This document shows, piece after piece, positions 34,485-43,106 of a stretch of DNA of 49,871 nucleotides. How positions within the stretch are numbered: position 1 is the first letter of the stretch; each line of letters opens with the position of its first letter. Below the pieces are notes generated by a model. That model made no database searches, was not told the DNA's origin, and saw only the letters and a list, made by a program, of their open reading frames with translations. The position numbers were made by a program, and so were the translations under genes. The DNA comes from Actinomycetota bacterium (lineage in GTDB: Bacteria > Actinomycetota > Acidimicrobiia > Spongiisociales > UBA4744), in NCBI GenBank assembly GCA_013152275.1, contig JAADGS010000081.1, forward strand, positions 1-49,871, in the 5' to 3' direction.

Positions 34485-36380
34485 ATGCATCGAGATCGGC
34501 TCACCCGCCCGCTCGTCCGGGAAGATGGGGTTCTTCGACCGGCATCATGGGACGAGGCGCTCGACAGAGCAGCCGGCGGCATTCAGGCCGTCACCAGTCG
34601 GTACGGTCCGGGAGCGTTCGGGGTGATGAGCTGTTCCAAAGGCACCAACGAGATGAACTACCTCGCACAGAAGTTCGTCCGTATGGCCGTTGGCACCAAT
34701 ACGATCGACTCGTGTAACCGTACCTGACACGCTCCCAGTGTCGTCGGTCTGGCGACAGTGTTCGGAGCAGGTGGCGGAACGAGTTCCTACAGGGAAGCCG
34801 AGGACACCGGCCTCATCGTCCTGTGGGGCTCCAACGCGCGCGACGCACACCCGATCTTCTTTCATCATGTCCTCAAGGGGATCCGCCACGGTGCAAAGCT
34901 GATCGTCATCGATCCCAGGCGCAGCTCGTCCGCGACGTTCGCCGATCTCTGGCTCGGTCTGGACGTTGGATCCGACATCGCCCTTGCCAACGCCGTCGGG
35001 CGCGAGATCATCACCGCCGGCTTGCACGATCGCGAGTTCATCGAACGCGCCACGAGCGGCTTCGATGATTACCGGACCGCCGTGGACGCGTGGACGCTGG
35101 ACCGGGCGGCGAACGTCACCGGCGTTCCTGCAGATGCGATCTCCGAGCTCGCCCACGCCTACGCGCTCGCGCCGACGGCCCAACTGTGCTGGACTCTCGG
35201 CATCACCGAGCATCACTGTGGGACCGACAACGTCTTCTCACTGATCAACCTGGCATTGCTCACCGGACACATCGGCCGGTGGGGATCCGGTCTGGTTCCC
35301 TTGCGGGGCCAGAACAACGTCCAGGGAGGAGCGGACATGGGTGCGCTTCCGAACAAGCTCCCCGGCTTCAAGGACGTGTCGGACGATACGGAGCGGGCCC
35401 GGTTCGAAGCAGCGTACGGTACGAAGCTGCCGGCCGAACCGGGATGGCACATCTCGCAGATGTTCGACGCGATGGAACGTGAGGATCTCAGGTCCCTGTA
35501 CATCATTGGAGAGAACCCGGCACAGTCCGAAGCCGATGCGACGAGGGTGCGCAAGCTTCTCGCCGGCCTCGATCATCTCGTCGTGCAAGACATGTTCCTC
35601 ACCAAGACGGCAGAGCTTGCCGATGTGGTCCTGCCGGCGGCGGCAGGCTGGGCCGAGACGGACGGCACCTTCACCTCGTCGGAACGTCGGGTGCAGCTCG
35701 TGCGAAGAGCTTTGGATCCGCCCGGTGAGGCGAGAGACGACCTTGTGATCATCGCCGACCTTGCCGCACGCATGGGCTGTGACTGGGGCCATCCGGTTGC
35801 AGAGGAAGTGTGGGATGAACTGCGGGGGCTCTCTTCGATCCATGCGGGAATGAGCTATGAGCGTCTGGCATCTCACGGCGGTCTTCAATGGCCGTGCCGC
35901 GACACGGACGATCCCGGTCGGCCGTTCCTTCACGGCCGTCTCTGGGACGATCCGGTGACCGGCCCCAAGGCACCGTTCACGCCCGTCGAGTGGAGTCCCC
36001 CCGTCGACCGGCTCGACGAGGAGTTTCCCATCAGGCTGACCACGGGACGCCGACTCGATAGTTACAACACCGGTGTGCAATCCGGACGGTACTCGTCGCC
36101 GAAGCGATGGGGTGAGAGCATCGATCTCTCACCGGAGGACGCCGCCGCCCTCGGGCTTGCCAATGGCGATCTGGCGCGTGTCACGTCGAGACGTGGATCT
36201 GTCGAGGCGCCCGTACGCACCGATCCCAACCTGAGACCGGGCCTGGCGTTCCTGACGTTCCATTTCCCCGATCAGGTGGACACGAACGTGCTCACGTTGG
36301 ATGCGTGGGATCCCAAGTCGGGAACGTCCGAATACAAGGCGACGGCGGTCAGGATCGAACGGCTTGGAGAGCCCTCATGA
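34485..36380 (+). CDS. fdhA: formate dehydrogenase catalytic subunit, selenocysteine (UGA) at residue 81
   Basis: 631 residues if TGA 34725-34727 is read as selenocysteine. The frame is uninterrupted on both sides and the context CNRT-U-HAPSVVGL is the Sec/Cys active site of molybdenum/tungsten formate dehydrogenases. Later motifs are the bis-MGD binding ones: LIVIDPRR, PLRGQNNVQGGADMGALP, IGENPAQSEAD, LPAAAGWAETDGTFTSSERR, and the C-terminal molydopterin-binding domain with LTTGRRLDSYNTG. The enzyme oxidises formate to CO2 or reduces CO2. The normal N-terminal [4Fe-4S] domain is absent: the protein starts at HRDRLTRPLVRE, and the missing piece is the C-terminus of the gene at 38134. The stop overlaps the next start by 4 nt. 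Confidence 0.9.
34725..34757 (+). promoter_or_regulatory. UGA codon and SECIS-like hairpin
   Basis: TGA at 34725-34727 is followed after 11 nt by a hairpin with arms TGTCGTC (34739-34745) and GGCGACA (34751-34757) and the loop GGTCT. The E. coli fdhF SECIS also has a GGUCU apex, beginning at the same distance (19th base) after UGA. SelB recognises such an apex. Confidence 0.8.
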
Positions 36381-38137
36381 ACGTGATCGGCGATGCGGAG
36401 CGTAGGGCGATCGACGCCGTATTGGGTCCGGCGACACTCGGTTGGGATGCATCGGCGCGAACGGCAACCGGTGGTCGTGTCGCTCGAGGCGGTGCCGCGC
36501 TGAAAGCTCGACGCCACTTGCTCCTGCCGGCGCTGCAGGCGGCGCAGCGAGCCATGGGATGGATCACGCCCGAGGCTCTCGACTATCTCGACCAACGGCT
36601 CGGAGTGTCGCCGGCCGAGTCGTTCGGGGTCGCAACGTTCTACGACCTCCTGGACACCGCTCCAGGACCCGACACGGCGATCAGGGTGTGCGACGACATC
36701 GCCTGCGCGGGCAGCGCCCAACTCATTGCCGACACGAGAGCCCGTCACGGCGATGCTGCCACCGTCGAACCGGTGTCATGCCTCGGGCACTGTGCCCACG
36801 GTTCTGCCGCGCTGGTCCGTGTGGCCGGCCGGCAGGACGTGACTGTTGCCCCCGCTTCGCTCGAAGGCATCGACGCTGCGATAGCGGGTGAAACGGCACC
36901 TGTCGTGGTCGACCGTATCGGTGGACGGTTGGCTCTTCTCTCGAGAGTCGGCGTCGTCGATCCGTCCAGCCTCGACGACTACCGCAGCCATGGTGGCTAC
37001 GCGGCATTGGAGAAAGCCTTGAGGATGGGTCCGGCCGCGGTGATTGCGGAGATCGATCTCTCACTCCTGCGGGGCAGGGGCGGCGCTTCGTTCCCGACGG
37101 GTCGAAAATGGGCGGCGGCGGCGCGTTCCGAGTCGACACCCAAGTACGTTGTCTGCAACGCCGACGAGTCCGAACCGGGGACGTTCAAGGACCGGGTCAT
37201 TCTGGAGAACGACCCGTTCGCCATCGTGGAAGCCCTCACCATCGCAGGGCTTGCCGTGGGCGCCTCGCAGGGCTTCGTCTACGTGCGCGGCGAGTACCCG
37301 CTGGCCGCGGAGCGTGTCGAGAACGCAGTGTCGGTGGCACGAGAAGCCGGTCTGCTCGGGCCTTCGGTAATGGGATCCGGCTTCGAGTTCGATGTCGATG
37401 TGCGGAGCGGTGCCGGCGCATATGTGTGTGGAGAGGAGACTGCGCTCTTCAATTCGATCGAAGGTTTTCGCGGCGAGCCGCGAGTGAAACCTCCGTTCCC
37501 GACAGACGCGGGACTCTTCGGCAAACCGACGGTGATCAACAACGTCGAGACACTCGCCAACATCTTGTCGATCGTCGCCGGGGGAGGTAAGGCGTACGCC
37601 GCGTCGGGGCGTGATGGATCCACGGGAACGAAACTGTTCCCGGTCTCCGGGAGCGTTGCCATGCCCGGCCTCTACGAAGCGCCGTGCTCCACCCCGCTCG
37701 GCGAGATCATCGAGATGGCCGGCGGAGTGATCGGAACGTTTCGTGCTGCTCTGGTCGGGGGCGCCGCAGGAGTCTTCATGGGCCCCGACCGGTTGGACGA
37801 TATCATGTCGTTCGAGCGCCTCGCGACCCTTGGTGAATCGTACGGGTCCGGTGCGATCGTCGTATTCGATGAAACGTCGAATCTGGATGCCGTCGTACGG
37901 CGGATTGCCGACTTCTTTCGCCGGGAATCATGCGGACAGTGCGTGCCGTGCCGGATCGGGACCGTTGCCCAGCAGGAGGCGCTCGGTCGTTTCCTGGACG
38001 GTGATGACAGTCGGCGCGAGATCCTCGCCGATGTGGACAGGGTCATGACGGACGCCTCCATCTGCGGCCTGGGGCGTACCGCTGCATCGGCGATCCGATC
38101 GGCTCTGCGCCTGGGGCTGATCGGAGGTGCGCCATGA
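36377..38137 (+). CDS. formate dehydrogenase diaphorase subunit, NuoE-NuoF fusion
   Basis: 586 residues. The first about 160 form a NuoE-like [2Fe-2S] thioredoxin fold with Cys in VCDDIACAGS and SCLGHCAHGS. The rest is NuoF-like: the FMN/NADH region LRGRGGASFPTGRKW and GAGAYVCGEETALFNSIEG, then the [4Fe-4S] motif SCGQCVPCRIGT with a fourth Cys in ASICGLGR. It would pass electrons between NAD(P)+ and the catalytic subunit, making the enzyme a soluble NAD-linked or electron-bifurcating type. It overlaps genes on both sides by 4 nt. Confidence 0.92.
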   Translation: MNVIGDAERRAIDAVLGPATLGWDASARTATGGRVARGGAALKARRHLLLPALQAAQRAMGWITPEALDYLDQRLGVSPAESFGVATFYDLLDTAPGPDTAIRVCDDIACAGSAQLIADTRARHGDAATVEPVSCLGHCAHGSAALVRVAGRQDVTVAPASLEGIDAAIAGETAPVVVDRIGGRLALLSRVGVVDPSSLDDYRSHGGYAALEKALRMGPAAVIAEIDLSLLRGRGGASFPTGRKWAAAARSESTPKYVVCNADESEPGTFKDRVILENDPFAIVEALTIAGLAVGASQGFVYVRGEYPLAAERVENAVSVAREAGLLGPSVMGSGFEFDVDVRSGAGAYVCGEETALFNSIEGFRGEPRVKPPFPTDAGLFGKPTVINNVETLANILSIVAGGGKAYAASGRDGSTGTKLFPVSGSVAMPGLYEAPCSTPLGEIIEMAGGVIGTFRAALVGGAAGVFMGPDRLDDIMSFERLATLGESYGSGAIVVFDETSNLDAVVRRIADFFRRESCGQCVPCRIGTVAQQEALGRFLDGDDSRREILADVDRVMTDASICGLGRTAASAIRSALRLGLIGGAP

Positions 38138-38940
38138 GGATCACGATCGACGGCCGGCCGCTCGACGTTGCCGACGGAACGACGATCCTCCAGGCTTGTC
38201 GCGACGAACGCATTACGGTACCGACGCTCTGCTTCCTGGAGACACTCGAGCCTGCCAATGCCTGCCGGCTCTGTGTGGTCGAGGTCGAAGGTTCGACGTC
38301 CCTCGTTCCTTCGTGTTCCCGGGAGGTGGTTGAAGGGATGGTCGTCAACACGGATTCGCACCGGGTGCGGCATGCTCGTCGCATGGTGCTCGAGCTGCTC
38401 GCGGCGACCTCGGACCTTTCCAACGCCGGCCTCGACGGCATGATCGAGTCGTATGGAGCGGAACCGGAGCGCCTGCACCTCACCACATGCGGTCGGGAGC
38501 CTGCAATCGACAACAGCCTCTACGTTCGAGATCTCGACCGGTGCATCCTCTGTCGTCGCTGCGTCGACGTGTGCGGCGACCAAGCCCAGAACACGTTTGC
38601 CATCACCGTCGCTGGGCGCGGGGCAACTGCCCACATTGCCACGGAGTTCGATGTGCCGTTGTCCGACTCCGCCTGCGTGTTCTGTGGGAACTGTGTTGCG
38701 ATCTGTCCGACCGGTGCGCTGATTCCGCTCGCCGAGTTCGAGCTGCGCAGGGAGGGAACCTGGGACGAGGCACTCCAACAGGTCACGCTGACGGTGTGTC
38801 CGTTCTGCGGGGTTGGCTGCAACCTCGAGTTGTATGTTCAGGACAACCGGATCGTCAAGGTGACGTCTCCACTGGATCACGACATCACGAACGGCAACCT
38901 GTGTATCAAGGGACGGTTTGGACACCGGCACGTGGAGTGA
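38134..38940 (+). CDS. formate dehydrogenase Fe-S subunit ending in the displaced FdhA N-terminal domain
   Basis: 268 residues. The N-terminus is a NuoG/HoxU-like [2Fe-2S] ferredoxin (Cys near 33, 44, 47, 61), next the Cys-His region (CGRE), then two [4Fe-4S] clusters in CILCRRCVDVC and CVFCGNCVAICPTG. From residue about 216 the sequence CPFCGVGCNLELYVQDNRIV ... LCIKGRFGHRHVE is the bis-MGD enzyme [4Fe-4S] N-terminal domain, which in intact FdhA continues directly into the HRDRLTRPL segment that starts the gene at 34485. So this protein is the N-terminal half of a long FdhA, placed after its C-terminal half. Confidence 0.88.
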   Translation: MRITIDGRPLDVADGTTILQACRDERITVPTLCFLETLEPANACRLCVVEVEGSTSLVPSCSREVVEGMVVNTDSHRVRHARRMVLELLAATSDLSNAGLDGMIESYGAEPERLHLTTCGREPAIDNSLYVRDLDRCILCRRCVDVCGDQAQNTFAITVAGRGATAHIATEFDVPLSDSACVFCGNCVAICPTGALIPLAEFELRREGTWDEALQQVTLTVCPFCGVGCNLELYVQDNRIVKVTSPLDHDITNGNLCIKGRFGHRHVE

Positions 38941-39113
38941 CCCGCCAGCTTCTTCCTTCCCCCTCAGGGGGAAGTGCCGAGTCTTCGAGGCGATGGGGGT
39001 GTTCCCGAACTGGCGTAGCCGGAGCCAGACCCCTCAGGGGGAAGTCCCGAGTCCTGGGAGGGGAAGCAAAGAAGGCGAGGGTTAGAACCCGGTGCTCCGG
39101 TAGGCTGCGCGAT
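38941..39113. repeat. intergenic direct repeat with hairpin
   Basis: CCCTCAGGGGGAAGTGCCGA at 38961 recurs as CCCTCAGGGGGAAGTCCCGA at 39031; over 23 bases one differs. The first copy is part of hairpin TTCCCCC-TCA-GGGGGAA right after the operon end, a likely terminator. Confidence 0.6.
39101..39106 (+). promoter_or_regulatory. TAGGCT, putative -10 box of a leaderless mRNA
   Basis: Ends 7 nt before GTG 39114 of fdhD; no ribosome site lies between. Confidence 0.45.
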
Positions 39114-39887
39114 GTGAGATCGACCCAGCGCGACATCGTTCGTTTCCAGGAAGGGACTCCTCGGCGAGCCGTTGACCACCTCGTCACCGAAGAGCCGCTC
39201 GAGTTGAGGATCGTCGATACGCCTATCGCCGTGGTGATGCGCACACCGGGTGACGATGCGGACCTGGCCCTCGGGTTCTCGCTCACCGAAGGAGTCCTCC
39301 TCGAACCCGACGAGCTCGCCGGCGTGACGGAGGTCGGAGAGAACCGCCTCCGATTGGATCTTGCTCACGGTGTACGGGTCGACCCCGAGCAATTCCGCCG
39401 GAACCTGTACACGACCTCTTCGTGCGGCGTGTGCGGCAAGGCATCCATCGATGCGGTGCGCATCGCCGCTTCCGAGGTGGTGACCGAAACCCCGATCACG
39501 GCGCACGTTCTGGGCGAGTTGCCGCACATGCTGCTGTTCGAGCAGGAGACCTTCTCGGACACCGGGGGGCTGCACGCCGCTGCGCTCTTCGACTTCGAGG
39601 GCAGACTGGTCGAAGCGCGTGAGGACATCGGAAGGCACAACGCCGTCGACAAAGTCGTTGGCGCAGTTGCGCGCAGGTCATGGCCCTTCGGCGCGATGGT
39701 TCTGTTCGTGTCGGGCAGGGTTTCCTTCGAGATCGTGCAAAAGGCCGCAGTCGTGGGGATTCCCTGCGTCGCCGGGATTTCGGCAGCGTCGTCGCTGGCC
39801 GTGGATCTCGCCCGAGAGTTGGGAGTAACCGTCGTCGGATTCGTGCGCGGGGGAGGCTTCAACCTCTACACGGGTTTGGTGGGCTGA
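39114..39887 (+). CDS. fdhD: formate dehydrogenase accessory sulfurtransferase FdhD
   Basis: 257 residues. FdhD carries sulfur from IscS to the bis-MGD cofactor before its insertion into formate dehydrogenase. The sulfur-transfer pair is in SSCGVCGKASIDAV; EEPLELRIVDTPIAVVMRTPGDD and EDIGRHNAVDKVVG are other hallmarks, and SGRVSFEIVQKAA near the end. GTG 39114 is supported by the family start and the box upstream; the longer open frame begins within the preceding gene and is a shadow. Its position directly after the formate dehydrogenase operon fits its role. Confidence 0.93.
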   Translation: MRSTQRDIVRFQEGTPRRAVDHLVTEEPLELRIVDTPIAVVMRTPGDDADLALGFSLTEGVLLEPDELAGVTEVGENRLRLDLAHGVRVDPEQFRRNLYTTSSCGVCGKASIDAVRIAASEVVTETPITAHVLGELPHMLLFEQETFSDTGGLHAAALFDFEGRLVEAREDIGRHNAVDKVVGAVARRSWPFGAMVLFVSGRVSFEIVQKAAVVGIPCVAGISAASSLAVDLARELGVTVVGFVRGGGFNLYTGLVG

Positions 39888-39978
39888 CGGCCGACGGCAA
39901 TCGCTGGACACAGCCAAGACACAGGATACGGAAACGATTGGAGACGACTGTGATGTGCGGTTGTCGAGGGAGTGAATC

Positions 39979-41592
39979 ATGGATATGCAGTTAGGCGCTT
40001 ATGAGACCGCCGTTCGACAACGCCTTCGCGCGTGGGACGCATCGGGTTTTGCTCACCGTTTGTGGGCGAAGGATCCCACACTGTGGTTCGAACAGGAAAA
40101 GCCCGAGATCGTCGATCGACTTGGCTGGCTGACGCTGGCAGACGACATGGCTCCGCATGCTCGTGAACTCGCGGCGTTCGGAGCCGAGGCTCAATCCGAG
40201 GGCATCCGTCATGTCGTACTGCTCGGCATGGGCGGATCCAGCCTTGCCCCCGAGGTGTTCCAGCGGACGTTGGGCAGCAAGTCGGGATTTCCGACGTTGG
40301 TCGTTCTCGACTCGACGCACCCCGATGCGGTGCGCGCGGTCGACGCCGCCATCGATCCTGCAGCAACGATGTTCGTGGTCTCTTCGAAGTCGGGTACCAC
40401 GTTGGAGACGCTTTCGGGATTCCGGCATTTCTGGTCACAGACGTCCCGGATTCTCGACCGTCCGGAGCGCCGATTCGTCGCGGTCACCGATCCGGGAAGC
40501 CCTCTCGAAGACCTGGCGAGGAGCCGGGGCTTTCGTGCCGTGTTCTCGGCTCCGGCGGACGTCGGAGGACGCTATTCGGCTCTCACGATGTTCGGCCTCG
40601 TCCCGGCCGCCTTGATCGGCGTGGACCTCGAACGGCTGCTCGGTGCTGCCGCAGCGATGGCCCGGCGGTCCGGATCTGCCGTGACCGCGTCCGCCAATCC
40701 CGGGTTGCGGCTGGGGGCGGCGATGGGGGAGTTGGCCCTCGCCGGGAGGGACAAGCTGACCTTCCTGGTTTCCTCGACGCTCAGGGCGTTCCCCGACTGG
40801 TTGGAGCAACTCGTAGCCGAATCGACCGGCAAGGATGGAAAGGGGATCGTTCCCATCGCCGGTGAGCCACCGGCCGATCCTGGCGAGTACGGGCAGGATC
40901 GACTCTTCATCTCCTATCACCTCGACGGAGAACCTGCGCCCAGAACCGATGGCATCGTTGCTGCGGGACATCCCGTGATCACGATTTCCCTTGCCACCGT
41001 CTATGAGCTGTCGGCCGAGATGTTCCGGGCAGAGATAGCTACGGCAGCGGCAGGTTCCGTGCTCGGCATCCACCCGTTCAATCAACCCGACGTCCAACTT
41101 GCCAAGACTCTCGCCCTCGAGGCGATGGAGGCAGAAGCGGGTGCCGCGGAGCCGATCGAAGCGGTCCGACTCTCAGAACCGGATTTCATCGATTCCGTCG
41201 CTGCGTTCCTCGATGTCGTGGACACCGGCGACTACATTGCCATTCAGGCCTACGTGCCGCGCAACGCCGAGAACGAGGGTGTGCTTCGGCGGCTCCGAAC
41301 GGGGTTGCGCGCAAGAACGGGCGCTGCGACGACGGTCGGGTTCGGCCCCCGTTTCCTTCACTCGACCGGACAACTCCACAAAGGTGGAGCAAACAATGGG
41401 GTGTTCTTCCAAATCGTCGACGAGCCTTCTTCAGACTTGCCCGTGCCCGAGGTCGACTACTCCTTCGGGAAGATCATCCGGGCCCAGGCCGACGGGGACT
41501 ACCGTGCGATGCGGGGCCGTGGTCGCCGGGTGCTGCGCATCGACCTGGGCAGGAGGACACTTGCCGAGATGGAGCAGGCATGGCCGACGTAA
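39979..41592 (+). CDS. pgi: glucose-6-phosphate isomerase
   Basis: 537 residues. It interconverts glucose 6-phosphate and fructose 6-phosphate. GMGGSSLAPEVF and SSKSGTTLETLSGF are the sugar-phosphate binding loops of SIS domains, and LHKGGANNGVFFQI contains the catalytic-region Lys. The sequence is of the type otherwise found as the C-terminal part of bifunctional transaldolase-isomerases; here it stands alone with a RBS-like GAGGGAG before ATG 39979. It begins a four-gene pentose phosphate operon. Confidence 0.9.
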   Translation: MDMQLGAYETAVRQRLRAWDASGFAHRLWAKDPTLWFEQEKPEIVDRLGWLTLADDMAPHARELAAFGAEAQSEGIRHVVLLGMGGSSLAPEVFQRTLGSKSGFPTLVVLDSTHPDAVRAVDAAIDPAATMFVVSSKSGTTLETLSGFRHFWSQTSRILDRPERRFVAVTDPGSPLEDLARSRGFRAVFSAPADVGGRYSALTMFGLVPAALIGVDLERLLGAAAAMARRSGSAVTASANPGLRLGAAMGELALAGRDKLTFLVSSTLRAFPDWLEQLVAESTGKDGKGIVPIAGEPPADPGEYGQDRLFISYHLDGEPAPRTDGIVAAGHPVITISLATVYELSAEMFRAEIATAAAGSVLGIHPFNQPDVQLAKTLALEAMEAEAGAAEPIEAVRLSEPDFIDSVAAFLDVVDTGDYIAIQAYVPRNAENEGVLRRLRTGLRARTGAATTVGFGPRFLHSTGQLHKGGANNGVFFQIVDEPSSDLPVPEVDYSFGKIIRAQADGDYRAMRGRGRRVLRIDLGRRTLAEMEQAWPT

Positions 41593-42182
41593 CGACGCTC
41601 TTCTTCGACGTCGGGGGAGTGCTGCTGACCAACGGTTGGGATCGGCGTTCCCGTCTCCATTGTGTGGAGAGCTTCGGTCTGGACTGGGAGGAGTTCCGGG
41701 ACCGGCATGAGTTCGTCGCGGATGCGTTCGAAACAGGTCGCATGACCATCGACGAGTACCTCGATCGCACCGTTTTCTATCGCGACAGGAGCTTTTCGCG
41801 AGAAGCGTTCATCGGCGGTATGCAGGCCCAGTCCAAACCGGTGCCGGGTGCACTCGAGTTTGTGTCCAGCCTGTCGGATAGGTATCTGCTCGCGACGCTC
41901 AACAATGAGTCGAAGGAGCTCAACGAGTACCGGATCGAGACCTTCGGACTGCACGAGATCTTCTCGGTGTTCCTCACGTCCGCGTACCTTGGAGTCAAGA
42001 AGCCCGACGAGGCGATCTACCGCCTTGCACTCGACATCACCCATCGGCGGCCTGAAGAGAGCGCGTTCATCGACGATCGGTCGCTCAACATGGAATGTGC
42101 CCGGGACCTGGGTTTGCACACAATCACCTTTGAAAACGTCGGCCAACTCAGAAGCGAATTGGCCGCACTCGGCATCAACTGA
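41580..42182 (+). CDS. HAD-family hydrolase
   Basis: 200 residues of the haloacid dehalogenase superfamily. Motif I is DVGGV near residue 10, where the usual DxD pair is reduced to FFDVGGVLL; motif II is LATLNNES; motifs III/IV are KKPDEAIY and FIDDRSLNMECA. It likely removes phosphate from a sugar phosphate or a damaged metabolite. The 13-nt overlap with pgi and position before gnd suggest a housekeeping role in this pathway. Confidence 0.82.
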   Translation: MADVTTLFFDVGGVLLTNGWDRRSRLHCVESFGLDWEEFRDRHEFVADAFETGRMTIDEYLDRTVFYRDRSFSREAFIGGMQAQSKPVPGALEFVSSLSDRYLLATLNNESKELNEYRIETFGLHEIFSVFLTSAYLGVKKPDEAIYRLALDITHRRPEESAFIDDRSLNMECARDLGLHTITFENVGQLRSELAALGIN

Positions 42183-42194
42183 TAGGAGATCGAA

Positions 42195-43106
42195 GTGGAC
42201 ATTGGAATGATCGGCCTCGGCAAGATGGGGGCCAATATGGCGGAACGTCTCATCCGGCACGGACACCGGGTTGTCGGATTCGACCTGAGTACGGACGCGG
42301 TGGCCGCTCTCGTCGAAGGGGGAGGCGAAGGTGCCGACTCGCTCGAGGCCATCGCGGCCGCGCTTCCCGCTCCGCAGGCGCTGTGGGTGATGGTTCCGGC
42401 CGGGCATCCGGTCGACGCTACGATCGACGCGCTTCTGCCCCACGTGGGTGCCGGCGCGGTGATCGTCGATGGGGGAAACTCGTTCTACAAGGATTCCATG
42501 CGTCGAGCCGAACGCTGTGCCGAATCCGGCGTCGAATTCGTCGACGTCGGCACGTCCGGAGGCGTTTGGGGTCTGGCGGAGGGGTATTCGATGATGGTCG
42601 GCGGGTCCGTCGAGGCCGTCGAGCGGCTACGCCCCGTATTCGAGGCGCTCGCGCCGACCGCCGAACTGGGCTGGGGTCATGTTGGCCCTGCCGGATCAGG
42701 GCACTTCGTCAAGATGATCCACAACGGTATCGAATACGGCCTCATGCAGGCCTACGCGGAAGGGTTTGCCGTTCTCGAAGCCAAGAAGGAATTCGGTCTG
42801 GACCTGCACCAGATCGCAGAGATCTGGCGGTACGGCTCGGTCATTCGCTCCTGGCTCCTGGATCTGACGGCGACGGCTCTGGAAAAGAACCCGACCATGG
42901 ACGGCATCGCTCCGTTCGTACCCGACTCCGGCGAGGGCCGTTGGACCGTGTTCGAAGCAATCGATCTGGACGTCGCAACACCAATCATCGCGGGCTCCCT
43001 GTTCCGCAGATTCCGGTCCAGAGACGAGGAGGGATTTGCCGATCGGATGTTGTCGGCGATGCGCAACGCGTTCGGCGGACATGCCATCAAGCCGGATCCG
43101 TCGTGA
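42195..43106 (+). CDS. gnd: 6-phosphogluconate dehydrogenase, decarboxylating, short form
   Basis: 303 residues, the short NAD-preferring GndA-like type rather than the 470-residue form. The Rossmann motif GLGKMGANM is at 7-15; GTSGGVWGLAEGYSMMVGG and HFVKMIHNGIEYGLMQAYAEGF hold the substrate and catalytic Lys residues. It converts 6-phosphogluconate to ribulose 5-phosphate and CO2. GTG 42195 follows TAGGAG. The stop overlaps zwf by 4 nt. Confidence 0.92.
   Translation: MDIGMIGLGKMGANMAERLIRHGHRVVGFDLSTDAVAALVEGGGEGADSLEAIAAALPAPQALWVMVPAGHPVDATIDALLPHVGAGAVIVDGGNSFYKDSMRRAERCAESGVEFVDVGTSGGVWGLAEGYSMMVGGSVEAVERLRPVFEALAPTAELGWGHVGPAGSGHFVKMIHNGIEYGLMQAYAEGFAVLEAKKEFGLDLHQIAEIWRYGSVIRSWLLDLTATALEKNPTMDGIAPFVPDSGEGRWTVFEAIDLDVATPIIAGSLFRRFRSRDEEGFADRMLSAMRNAFGGHAIKPDPS

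Noticed and set aside
38938-38940. TGA at the end of the formate dehydrogenase Fe-S gene as a second selenocysteine
   Set aside because: No catalytic Cys position lies there, no SECIS-like hairpin follows, and the frame after it has no homology.
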